Assembly: GCA_002342505.1 (NCBI GenBank)
Contig: DDQB01000053.1
Location: 3,024 to 13,389 of the forward strand
Length of the DNA: 10,366 nucleotides
Reading direction: 5' to 3'
Origin: Acidaminococcaceae bacterium UBA2453
GTDB taxonomy: Bacteria > Bacillota > Negativicutes > Acidaminococcales > Acidaminococcaceae
Part shown: positions 1-6,444 of the stretch, piece after piece
How positions within the stretch are numbered: position 1 is the first letter of the stretch
How the letters are laid out: the number at the start of each line of letters is the position of its first letter
Notes under the pieces: model-generated
What the model was told of the DNA's origin: nothing
The model's input: only the letters and a program-made list of their open reading frames with translations
The model's database searches: none
Made by a program: the position numbers and the translations under genes

Positions 1-156
1 CCAAAGGGCGAAGATGATTGGAAGCAGATAATTTCCACAACATATAGAAATTTTTATGTAAAAACGGGCAAAATAACGGAAGATATAGCTGACAGCGTTA
101 TAAAAATCATATATAATATAGTTGGTAAAGTAAGCAATCGCAAACTTAATATTTAA
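1..156 (+). CDS. C-terminal fragment of an unidentified AT-rich gene
   Basis: An open frame enters the window at base 1 and ends at the TAA at 154-156, giving the last 51 residues of a protein whose start lies outside. The tail is rich in Ile, Lys, Asn and Tyr and ends in a basic stretch (KVSNRKLNI). I do not recognise the family and see no catalytic motif. Bases 1-180 contain 54 G/C (30%), against roughly 60% at the start of dapB, so this gene has a different composition from its neighbours and may be horizontally acquired or fast-evolving. It runs in the same direction as dapB and ends 36 bases before it, but a promoter-like sequence inside its tail suggests dapB can be transcribed separately. 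That the frame is coding is inferred only from its being open to the window edge and lying just upstream of dapB. It could also be a degenerate remnant. Confidence 0.5.
   Translation, partial: PKGEDDWKQIISTTYRNFYVKTGKITEDIADSVIKIIYNIVGKVSNRKLNI
89..117 (+). promoter_or_regulatory. Putative sigma-A-type promoter for the dapB-asd-dapA cluster
   Basis: A -35-like CTGACA at 89-94 (5 of 6 to TTGACA) is followed after exactly 17 bases by a perfect TATAAT at 112-117. Transcription would begin near 124, giving a leader of about 70 nt before the dapB ATG. The site lies inside the 3' end of the upstream reading frame. The region is AT-rich, which raises the chance of a fortuitous match, but the -35, spacing and -10 agree together. 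The leader is too short for a lysine riboswitch. Confidence 0.5.
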
Positions 157-192
157 TATTTTAGTTTTATAAGGGGAATGGGAGGATTTGTT

Positions 193-966
193 ATGATCAA
201 GGTATTAGTGAACGGCGCTTTCGGCCGTATGGGAAGTGAAGTTGTCCGCATGGTGGCGGCCAATCCCGATCTGGAACTGGCAGCCGGTGTGGATATCCAT
301 GCAGAAGGAAGATCGCTGCCCGGCGATAAACCGGTGTTTGCAGATATCGCCGCTGCACTGGATGCGGTAACGCCGGACGTGGTGGTTGACTTTACCCGTC
401 CCGACGTGGTCATGGATTCCCTGCGCATCATTCTGAAAAAAGGTGTCCGCGCCGTAGTAGGGACCACCGGTTTCACACCGGAACGGTTGGCGGAAGTGAA
501 GGAACTGGCAGAAGCAAACAATACTGCGGCGCTGATCGTTCCCAACTTTGCCTTAGGCGCAGTCGTAATGGTAAAACTGGCGGCAGAAGCGGCCAAATAT
601 TTTAAAGATGTGGAAATCATTGAGAAGCATCACGATCAGAAACTGGACGCGCCCAGCGGCACGGCCATCTTAACCGCACAGAAGATCTGCGAAGTCCGCG
701 AGGCGCATAAACAGGGTCACCCCAATGAAAGGGAAACGCTGGCCGGTTCCCGCGGCGGCGACATTGAAGGCATTCGCATCCACAGTCTGCGCCTGCCGGG
801 TTATGTAGCTTCCCAGGAAGTCATCTTCGGCAGCCAGGGCGAAACCCTGAAGATCATCAACGACCCGGTCAATCGCGAGTGCTACATGCCGGGCGTGGCA
901 TTGGCCTGCAAAAAGATCGGTTCCTGTCAGGGACTGGTGTACGGACTGGACCAGATCTTGGATTAA
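193..966 (+). CDS. dapB: 4-hydroxy-tetrahydrodipicolinate reductase
   Basis: Catalyses the NAD(P)H-dependent reduction of 4-hydroxy-tetrahydrodipicolinate to tetrahydrodipicolinate, the second dedicated step toward meso-DAP and lysine, in the cytoplasm. The 257-residue product has the normal family length. The Rossmann dinucleotide loop GAFGRMG is at residues 8-14, VVGTTGF at 88-94, and the signature EKHHDQK followed by DAPSGTA at 144-158 carries the catalytic His146 and Lys150 (equivalent to His159 and Lys163 in E. coli). I chose the ATG at 193 because GGAGG at 181-185 sits 7 bases upstream and the protein then begins MIKVLVNG, directly entering the first beta strand. The in-frame ATG at 178 would put this ribosome site inside the gene. 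It is the first gene of a dapB-asd-dapA cluster and supplies the step after DapA. Confidence 0.96.
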   Translation: MIKVLVNGAFGRMGSEVVRMVAANPDLELAAGVDIHAEGRSLPGDKPVFADIAAALDAVTPDVVVDFTRPDVVMDSLRIILKKGVRAVVGTTGFTPERLAEVKELAEANNTAALIVPNFALGAVVMVKLAAEAAKYFKDVEIIEKHHDQKLDAPSGTAILTAQKICEVREAHKQGHPNERETLAGSRGGDIEGIRIHSLRLPGYVASQEVIFGSQGETLKIINDPVNRECYMPGVALACKKIGSCQGLVYGLDQILD

Positions 967-993
967 GCAGCCTGTTCATATAAAATTAACTGT

Positions 994-1023
994 TTGCGCC
1001 TCATCAAAGCAAGCTTTGCGCAA
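994..1023 (+). repeat. Imperfect inverted repeat between dapB and asd
   Basis: TTGCGC at 994-999 is complementary to GCGCAA at 1018-1023, and the intervening stretch can itself form a short CAAAG/CTTTG hairpin that partly competes with it. No T tract follows, so it is not an intrinsic terminator. It could be a weak structure in the dapB-asd message or chance. No convincing promoter was seen in the 100-base gap. Confidence 0.25.
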
Positions 1024-1066
1024 GCGTAACATATCCATAGTTATTTAGAAAAAGGAGCAAGTGAGT

Positions 1067-2098
1067 ATGAAAAAGTACAACGTAGCCATTTTAGGCGCAA
1101 CCGGCGCCGTAGGGACAGAGTTTTTAAAACTGATCGAGGAACGCGATTTCCCCTTTGCGGAACTGCGCCTGTTGGCATCCAAGCGCAGCGCGGGAACCGA
1201 ACTGAAAGTCTGTGGCAAGACCTATGTGGTGCAGGAAGCCAAAGAAGATTCCTTTAACGGCATCGACATTGCCCTGTTTGCAGGCGGCAGCATTTCCAAA
1301 GACTTTGCTCCCATTGCGGTAAAAGCCGGCGCAGTCGTTATTGATAACTCCAGCACCTTCCGTATGGATCCGGAAGTGCCGCTGGTTATTCCGGAGATCA
1401 ACCCCCAGGCGATCCTGAAACATAAAGGCATCATCGCCAACCCCAACTGCTCTACCATCATCATGTGCATGGCGCTGAAACCGCTGTACGATCTGGCCCG
1501 CATCAAACGTATCGTCGTTTCCACCTATCAGGCAGTCAGCGGCGCCGGCAAGGAAGGCATCGACGAGCTGACGGACGAAACCAAAGCCTATGCGGAAGGC
1601 CGGGAGATGATTCCGCACATTTTGCCCTCTGCCAGCCTGAAGAAACATTATCCCATTGCCTTTAACCTGATTCCGCAGATCGATGTATTCCTGGACAACC
1701 TGTATTCCAAAGAAGAAATGAAGATGGTCAATGAGACCCAGAAGATTTTTGACGATTATGATATGCGCATCACTGCGACTACGGTCCGCGTTCCCGTATA
1801 CCGCAGCCATTCCGAATCCGTGAACGTGGAATTTGAACACGATCTGGAACTGGCGGACATGCGCAAAGCGCTGGAGAACTTCCCCGGCGTGCAGGTGCAG
1901 GACAATCTGGAAGAGCAGATCTATCCCATGCCGCTGTACACATCCGATAAGGATGACTGCTATGTAGGCCGTCTGCGCCGCGACTTCTCCAACCCCAACA
2001 CCTTTAACTTCTGGGTAGTGGGCGACCAGATCCGCAAAGGCGCCGCGCTGAATACCCTGCAGATCGCGGAATGCATGATCAAAAACGAATGGGTGTAA
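1067..2098 (+). CDS. asd: Aspartate-semialdehyde dehydrogenase
   Basis: Reduces aspartyl phosphate to L-aspartate-4-semialdehyde with NADPH, the branch point for DAP/lysine, threonine and methionine. The 343-residue product has the usual length. The N-terminal nucleotide loop GATGAVG is at residues 10-16, the catalytic cysteine is Cys128 in NPNCST (125-130), the substrate-binding segment STYQAVSGAG is near 152-161, and the acid/base histidine is probably His248 in RSHSESV. The ATG at 1067 is preferred over the in-frame GTG at 1061 because the AGGAG at 1053-1057 lies 9 bases from the ATG but only 3 from the GTG. The product feeds DapA, encoded 105 bases downstream, so asd and dapA are adjacent consecutive steps. 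Co-transcription with dapB is inferred from direction and the lack of a terminator. Confidence 0.96.
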   Translation: MKKYNVAILGATGAVGTEFLKLIEERDFPFAELRLLASKRSAGTELKVCGKTYVVQEAKEDSFNGIDIALFAGGSISKDFAPIAVKAGAVVIDNSSTFRMDPEVPLVIPEINPQAILKHKGIIANPNCSTIIMCMALKPLYDLARIKRIVVSTYQAVSGAGKEGIDELTDETKAYAEGREMIPHILPSASLKKHYPIAFNLIPQIDVFLDNLYSKEEMKMVNETQKIFDDYDMRITATTVRVPVYRSHSESVNVEFEHDLELADMRKALENFPGVQVQDNLEEQIYPMPLYTSDKDDCYVGRLRRDFSNPNTFNFWVVGDQIRKGAALNTLQIAECMIKNEWV

Positions 2099-2111
2099 TC
2101 GTAATCGTGAA

Positions 2112-2138
2112 GCAGCAGGCGAGGCGTGTCGCTGCTGC
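2112..2138 (+). other. Intercistronic hairpin between asd and dapA
   Basis: GCAGCAG at 2112-2118 pairs perfectly with CTGCTGC at 2132-2138. Allowing one bulged G at 2119, CGA at 2120-2122 pairs with TCG at 2129-2131, leaving a 6-base loop. The following bases contain no T tract, so this is not a standard terminator. It may be an mRNA stabilising or processing element that tunes dapA relative to asd (inference), or simple chance in a GC-rich spacer. Confidence 0.4.
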
Positions 2139-2203
2139 ATAACCCGCAAGTTGTAATAAGGAAAATGAAAAATAAACAGTATAGAAAAAAGGAGTGGAAA
2201 GTT

Positions 2204-3097
2204 ATGAAGAATCCGTATTTTGGCCGAGTACTGACCGCGATGGTAACGCCCTTTGCCGCTGATGGCAGCCTGAACCTGGAAGCGACGAAACAGTTAGTGG
2301 AATGGTGGATCGCCCACGGCACGGACGCGCTGGTGGTAACCGGATCTACCGGTGAAGCCGCTACCATGACGATTGAAGAGAAGAAAGCCATCTGGGAAAC
2401 CGTGGTAAAACAGGTCAACGGACGCATCCCGGTCATTGCCGGAACCGGTTCCAACAACACGGCGAACAGCGTTGAGACTACAAAAATTGCGGACGCGATC
2501 GGCGTGGACGGTTTCCTGATCGTGGGTCCCTATTATAACAAACCGACCCAGGAAGGATATTACCAGCACTTCAAAGCTATTTCCGAATGCACGGAAAAAC
2601 CCATCATCCTGTACAATGTTCCGGGACGTACCGCGGCGAACATCCCGCCGGCAACCGTAGCGCGCATCGCCAAGGATTTCAAAAATGTAGTTGCCATTAA
2701 AGAAGCGGCAGGCAATGTAGCCCAGGTTGCGGAACTGTTCCGTATACTGCCTGCGGACTTTACCATTTACAGCGGCGACGACGGACTGTTGCTTCCTTTT
2801 GCTTCCGTTGGCGCCACCGGCGTGGTTTCCGTGCTGGCCAACATCGGCGGCGAAATCCTGCAGGATCTGATGAATGCCTATGAAAGCGGCAACGTAAAAG
2901 AAGCGGCGGAGATCAACAAGCGTATGGTTCCGCTGGCAAATGCTATGTTCATTGAAACCAATCCGATCCCGGTCAAGGCAGCCGTTACCCTGGTCACCGG
3001 CATTGACGCCGGAGCGCCGCGCCTGCCGTTGACGCCCATGACCGAAGGCGCCTTTGAAAAGATGAAAGCCATCATCAAAGAAAACGGGCTGATCTGA
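2204..3097 (+). CDS. dapA: 4-hydroxy-tetrahydrodipicolinate synthase
   Basis: Condenses pyruvate with aspartate-semialdehyde to make 4-hydroxy-tetrahydrodipicolinate, the first committed step to DAP and lysine, in the cytoplasm. The 297-residue product matches the family (about 290) and shows the TIM-barrel aldolase signatures: GSTGE at 47-51 (pyruvate/proton relay threonine), YYNKP at 110-114, YNVPGRT at 137-143 with catalytic Tyr137 and carboxylate-binding Arg142, and AIKEAAG with the Schiff-base Lys166. The ATG at 2204 is chosen because GGAG at 2191-2194 sits 9 bases upstream and MKNPYFGRVLTAMVTPF is the natural family N-terminus. The frame stays open upstream to 2126 but that part is not homologous in character. 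It is the third gene of the dapB-asd-dapA cluster. Feedback by lysine is family knowledge and not visible here. Confidence 0.96.
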   Translation: MKNPYFGRVLTAMVTPFAADGSLNLEATKQLVEWWIAHGTDALVVTGSTGEAATMTIEEKKAIWETVVKQVNGRIPVIAGTGSNNTANSVETTKIADAIGVDGFLIVGPYYNKPTQEGYYQHFKAISECTEKPIILYNVPGRTAANIPPATVARIAKDFKNVVAIKEAAGNVAQVAELFRILPADFTIYSGDDGLLLPFASVGATGVVSVLANIGGEILQDLMNAYESGNVKEAAEINKRMVPLANAMFIETNPIPVKAAVTLVTGIDAGAPRLPLTPMTEGAFEKMKAIIKENGLI

Positions 3098-3110
3098 TCG
3101 GCTCAGGAAA

Positions 3111-3163
3111 TGTAACCTGTCATGCGTTGCCCTGTGATCTGTTGCATAGTGTTACAAAGTAAC
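3111..3163 (+). other. Alternative hairpins downstream of dapA
   Basis: TGTAAC at 3111-3116 is complementary to GTTACA at 3151-3156, with an inner ATGC/GCAT pair (3122-3125 and 3144-3147). The same GTTAC (3151-3155) can instead pair with GTAAC at 3159-3163 across a 3-base loop, so the two structures exclude each other. No T tract follows, so this is not a recognisable intrinsic terminator. It may be a 3' end structure for the dap message. Confidence 0.3.
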
Positions 3164-3211
3164 CGATTTATTGGGAATCAATGCTATCAAAAGGTCAAAT
3201 TTTGAAAAAAG

Positions 3212-3241
3212 TTTGCATTTCCTTTGAATATAGTTTATAAT
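3212..3241 (+). promoter_or_regulatory. Putative promoter of the small RNA locus
   Basis: A perfect TATAAT at 3236-3241 is preceded by TTTGCA at 3212-3217 (4 of 6, 18-base spacer) or TTGCAT at 3213-3218 (17-base spacer). The -35 is mediocre, the -10 is good. Initiation is expected near A3248, just before the structured region described next. Confidence 0.45.
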
Positions 3242-3247
3242 TTGTTC

Positions 3248-3366
3248 ACAAACTGATACAGACATCTGCCTGACCTGTTTAGGGAGAACTCGGGGAAGGC
3301 AGGTGCCGGGATCAGATTAAATTAAGCGTATTCTTTAACCGCAAGGTTATTGAATACGTTTTTTTT
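3248..3366 (+). ncRNA. Candidate small RNA or terminating leader of unknown class
   Basis: Between a promoter-like sequence and a strong intrinsic terminator lies a structured non-coding stretch of about 119 nt. CTGAT (3253-3257) pairs with ATCAG (3311-3315). Inside it, after two 8-base unpaired sides, CTGCCT (3266-3271) pairs with AGGCAG (3297-3302). The apex of about 25 bases is purine-rich (AGGGAGAACTCGGGGA) and could hold a small CCT/AGG hairpin. I could not match it to SRP RNA, 6S RNA, T-box or any riboswitch class I know. Because the next gene encodes an NlpC/P60 wall hydrolase, a riboswitch leader is an alternative. I see no antiterminator partner for the terminator arm and there is a second promoter after the terminator, which favours a free-standing RNA. 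Confidence 0.4.
3327..3366 (+). terminator. Strong Rho-independent terminator
   Basis: CGTATTC (3327-3333) pairs perfectly with GAATACG (3352-3358). After a symmetric TT/TT internal loop, TAACC (3336-3340) pairs with GGTTA (3345-3349) around a GCAA tetraloop of the GNRA type, followed by eight consecutive T (3359-3366). It would end the candidate small RNA and any read-through from dapA. Confidence 0.88.
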
Positions 3367-3378
3367 ATCGGTTATAAT
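3350..3378 (+). promoter_or_regulatory. Putative promoter of the NlpC/P60-pepA group, overlapping the terminator
   Basis: TTGAAT at 3350-3355 (4 of 6) and a perfect TATAAT at 3373-3378 are separated by exactly 17 bases. The -35 lies in the descending arm of the terminator and the spacer contains its T tract. The transcript would start near 3385 with a leader of about 100 nt before the ATG at 3487. Confidence 0.45.
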
Positions 3379-3486
3379 AATGTAAGAAAGATACATGATT
3401 TAGAAAAGTTGAAATGATTAAAATTGGAAAAAGAAGAAACAAAGCAAATAAGGAACCGGACAAGATTAAAACTAGCGGAGTGGAAT

Positions 3487-4803
3487 ATGGATAACTTTTA
3501 CCAGCGCATTTCAATCAAATCGTTTTTATTTGCGTGCATGCTTGTCTTTTGCGTTTCGTCTTCCGCGCTGGCCGGCATTGTAGAATCCGGCGAGCTGACA
3601 GAAGCGTCGTACTGGATACGAAAAAACAGTGAAGGCGATCAGGTCATTTTGAATCCGGAACAGATTGCGGCGTTCAACCGGAAACTGTATCAGGCGGATC
3701 TGGATGTGACGGAGATGAAATCGCTGCCGTCCTCTATGCCGGTGCGGGAGTTCCTGCCATGGATATCCAACACGTGGGCGATGAAAGGCGCGGTGTACCG
3801 TAACGGAAAAGAAGTGACGGAAGCAGAGAAGGAAACAATCAGGGATAATATGAATCTGGATGCGCTGCCTGGAGAAGAGGAAAGCGTGCCGGTGTTATAC
3901 GGTGTAACCGTACGTCACGCTATGATCCGCAACCTGCCGTTAGCCGACGGCCTTTTTGACGAACCGGACGATGTGTATTACGACAACGTGCAGGACTCTG
4001 TTCTGGAAGCGGGGGAACCGGTGGCAATACTGCACCTGTCCAAAGATGAAAAGTACTATTATGTACGTCTGTACAATCTGTTTGGATGGATAGCACGCAA
4101 TGATGTGGCCCTTTGCTCCCGGGAGCAGTGGGAACGCTATGCGGACCCGGACGATTTTCTGGTGGTGACGGGTCGCGACTTCACCACGCGGACAGCAGGG
4201 GAAGACGTCTTTCATTTAATGGGGGCGAAACTGTTGCTGCTGCAGGAAAACAAAAAACGCTGGCAGGTGGCGCTGCCTTATAAAGATGATAAGACCGGAC
4301 AGTTAAAAGAAAAACATGTCTGGCTGAACAAAGGGGAAGACCTGCACCGCGGGTATCTGCCTTACACAGCCAACCAGGCGATCCGGCAGGCGTTTAAGTT
4401 CTACGGCTCTGTTTACGGCTGGGGCGGCGTCATGCAGAGCGTGGATTGCTCCTCTTTGGTCGGTTCTGTGTATCGCACCATGGGACTGGACCTTCCCCGT
4501 AACACCTCCAAACTGGTGAAAGTGCCGGGACAGGTGACTGATTTTACAAACCTGAACCATGACGAACGGATGGCGGCATTTAAAACGCTGGCGCCCGGTT
4601 CTGCCGTGTCGCTGAAAGGACACATTATGATCTATCTGGGGATGGAAAACGGAGAGCCGTACGTGATCCATTCCAGCAGCAGCTACTATGTAAATGACCG
4701 GAAGATTTACGTGCGCCGGGTACTGGTCAGCGACCTGCAGCTGAGGCGCAAATCGGGACAGAGTTTTCTGGACAGCGCGATCAACGCGGTTGCTTACAGA
4801 TAA
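3487..4803 (+). CDS. Secreted SH3b-NlpC/P60 cell-wall peptidase
   Basis: Predicted exported cysteine peptidase that cleaves D-Glu-DAP-type bonds in peptidoglycan stem peptides. The ATG at 3487 is chosen because GGAG (3477-3480) lies 6 bases upstream and the protein then opens with a clean signal peptide: charged start, hydrophobic core around residues 13-25 and an ALA|G cleavage site near residue 29. A TTG at 3424 is in frame but has no ribosome site and would bury the signal. Residues about 55-130 resemble the N-terminal stabilising domain of multidomain NlpC/P60 proteins. Two SH3b-like domains follow (about 135-210 and 222-290), then the catalytic domain with DCSS (Cys321), GHIMIYLG (His379) and VIHSSS (His395) as the likely triad. 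The 438-residue order resembles YkfC-type enzymes specific for free N-terminal L-Ala peptides (inference). It ends with tandem TAA codons, 24 bases before pepA. Confidence 0.88.
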   Translation: MDNFYQRISIKSFLFACMLVFCVSSSALAGIVESGELTEASYWIRKNSEGDQVILNPEQIAAFNRKLYQADLDVTEMKSLPSSMPVREFLPWISNTWAMKGAVYRNGKEVTEAEKETIRDNMNLDALPGEEESVPVLYGVTVRHAMIRNLPLADGLFDEPDDVYYDNVQDSVLEAGEPVAILHLSKDEKYYYVRLYNLFGWIARNDVALCSREQWERYADPDDFLVVTGRDFTTRTAGEDVFHLMGAKLLLLQENKKRWQVALPYKDDKTGQLKEKHVWLNKGEDLHRGYLPYTANQAIRQAFKFYGSVYGWGGVMQSVDCSSLVGSVYRTMGLDLPRNTSKLVKVPGQVTDFTNLNHDERMAAFKTLAPGSAVSLKGHIMIYLGMENGEPYVIHSSSSYYVNDRKIYVRRVLVSDLQLRRKSGQSFLDSAINAVAYR

Positions 4804-4827
4804 TAAAAACTTACGCGAGGGAAAAGA

Positions 4828-6417
4828 ATGAAACAGAATATTTGTTTAAAGAGCAGCAAAGAAAAAAACGCGCTGTATAAAAACGCGGAAGCAATCGTTT
4901 TATTTTTGTGTAAAGAGTGCGTGGATCACATCCGTCATCTTTCGTTGCCGGAGGAACTGTTTGATGTGATTGCCTTTGAAGTGCAGAAACAGAAGGATGC
5001 CTTTACGGAAACAGGAAAGATTACGTCGCTGCTGGTTAAAAACGGAAAAACCTTTCAGCATGTCGTCCTGGCGGGCATCGGAGCAGGAAAAGAATGTACG
5101 CCGAACCATCTGCGCGCGGCAGCCGGAAATGTTGCGCGGGAATTACGCAAACATAAAATTGAAAAGGCCGTGGCGGCCGGACCGATTCTGAAAAATCCGA
5201 AACGCGGCCATTACCTGAAAGCGTTAGCGGAAGGACTGCTGTTGGGCAGTTACGAATTCGACAAATATAAAAATAAAAAAGAAAACGCAGAAAAGCTGAC
5301 GGAACATCAAACAGCAAAGACAGCAGACGTTTTTGCAAAAGAAGCCGCGGCCAGTGATGCGGATCCAAATACCAAAGCGCCTGCCGATGAAAACCAGATC
5401 GCGGTAACGATTGTAAACGAAATCGAAGACGCGGAGGCAATTTTAAAAGAAGCTTCCGTCATCTGCCGTGCCATCTGTCATGCCCGCGACCTGGCCAACG
5501 AGCCGGGCAACGTAATGAACCCGGAAGCGCTGGCGAAGGAAGCCGTTGCGGTTGCGAAAAAATCCAAAATGGAAGCCGAAGTCCTTTCGGTAAAAGAAAT
5601 GCGCGAACTGGGAATGGGCGCGATCCTGGCCGTAGGGGCAGGCAGCGCGCAGGAACCGAAGATGGTTTCTCTTCGTTATGCCAACGGCGGCGACAAACCT
5701 TTTGCTGCATTTGTAGGAAAAGGCATCACCTTTGACAGCGGAGGCATTTCCATCAAACCCTCCGACGGCATGGGTGAAATGAAAGACGACATGACAGGCG
5801 CGGCTGCCGTCCTGGGCGCCATGGAAGCTATCGCGGAACTGAAACTGCCAGTCAATGCGATCGGTATCCTGTCCTGCGCAGAAAACATGCCCTCCGGTTC
5901 AGCCCAGCGCCCCGGCGATATTGTACGGGCTGCCAGCGGTAAGACTATTGAAGTGGTCAACACCGATGCGGAAGGACGCATGGTGCTGGCGGACGCCGTG
6001 TGGTACGCCTGCCGGAAAGGAGCGGCAAAGGTGATCGACATTGCTACGCTTACCGGCGCGGTGATCCTGGCGCTGGGAGAGCATACGTCCGGCATCGTAT
6101 CCAATGACGATACGCTGGCAGACGCGATTAAAAATGCCGGCCATCGGGTTGGGGAAGAATGGTGGCAGCTGCCCATTGTGGAAGAAGCGGAAGAGATGAT
6201 CAAAAGCAGCTGCGCGGATATAGTCAACAGCGCAGGCCGTCCGGCCGGCGTCATTACCGGCGGCGTGTTTATCGGCAGCTTTGTGGATGAGGGCATTCCC
6301 TGGGCTCATCTGGATATTGGCGGAACGTCCACCGCGAAAAAAACGGAAGGGCACATTCCGGAAGGATGCACTGCATTTGGAACTGCAACGCTGATCGAGC
6401 TGGCAAAAATGTTATAA
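4828..6417 (+). CDS. pepA: Leucyl aminopeptidase, peptidase family M17
   Basis: Cytoplasmic hexameric two-metal aminopeptidase that removes N-terminal residues from peptides. All metal and catalytic residues of the family are visible: Lys298 and Asp303 in VGKGITFDSGG, Lys310, Asp321 in MKDDMTGA, and Asp380, Glu382 and Arg384 in the hallmark NTDAEGR. These sit at a constant offset of about 28 from E. coli PepA numbering (Lys270, Asp275, Lys282, Asp293). The extra length (529 against about 503) may be partly explained by a Lys/Ala/Glu/Asp-rich segment at residues 148-190 between the N-terminal domain and the catalytic domain, probably a flexible insertion. The ATG at 4828 has GAGGG (4817-4821) 6 bases upstream. 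It starts 24 bases after the NlpC/P60 gene and 27 before the next, so the three are probably one transcript. In this setting it may degrade imported wall peptides (inference). Confidence 0.94.
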   Translation: MKQNICLKSSKEKNALYKNAEAIVLFLCKECVDHIRHLSLPEELFDVIAFEVQKQKDAFTETGKITSLLVKNGKTFQHVVLAGIGAGKECTPNHLRAAAGNVARELRKHKIEKAVAAGPILKNPKRGHYLKALAEGLLLGSYEFDKYKNKKENAEKLTEHQTAKTADVFAKEAAASDADPNTKAPADENQIAVTIVNEIEDAEAILKEASVICRAICHARDLANEPGNVMNPEALAKEAVAVAKKSKMEAEVLSVKEMRELGMGAILAVGAGSAQEPKMVSLRYANGGDKPFAAFVGKGITFDSGGISIKPSDGMGEMKDDMTGAAAVLGAMEAIAELKLPVNAIGILSCAENMPSGSAQRPGDIVRAASGKTIEVVNTDAEGRMVLADAVWYACRKGAAKVIDIATLTGAVILALGEHTSGIVSNDDTLADAIKNAGHRVGEEWWQLPIVEEAEEMIKSSCADIVNSAGRPAGVITGGVFIGSFVDEGIPWAHLDIGGTSTAKKTEGHIPEGCTAFGTATLIELAKML

Positions 6418-6444
6418 ATTAGAATTGTTATCCGGAGAAATACC

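Noticed and set aside
118..192. Lysine riboswitch or T-box upstream of dapB
   Set aside because: The leader is only about 70 nt, with none of the conserved L-box or T-box elements and no terminator.
1124..2149. Long - strand reading frame opposite asd (341 codons)
   Set aside because: Same reason: asd is certain by catalytic motifs, and the opposite frame has no recognisable domain.
3248..3366. Cyclic di-AMP riboswitch, SRP RNA or 6S RNA
   Set aside because: A c-di-AMP riboswitch would suit the downstream NlpC gene, but its longer two-fold conserved core is not visible. The SRP GGAAG-type apical loop and the long 6S rod with central bubble are also absent.
3424..3486. TTG start of the NlpC/P60 protein at 3424
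   Set aside because: No ribosome site precedes it and the extension would place 21 charged residues before a clean signal peptide. The ATG at 3487 has GGAG at proper spacing.
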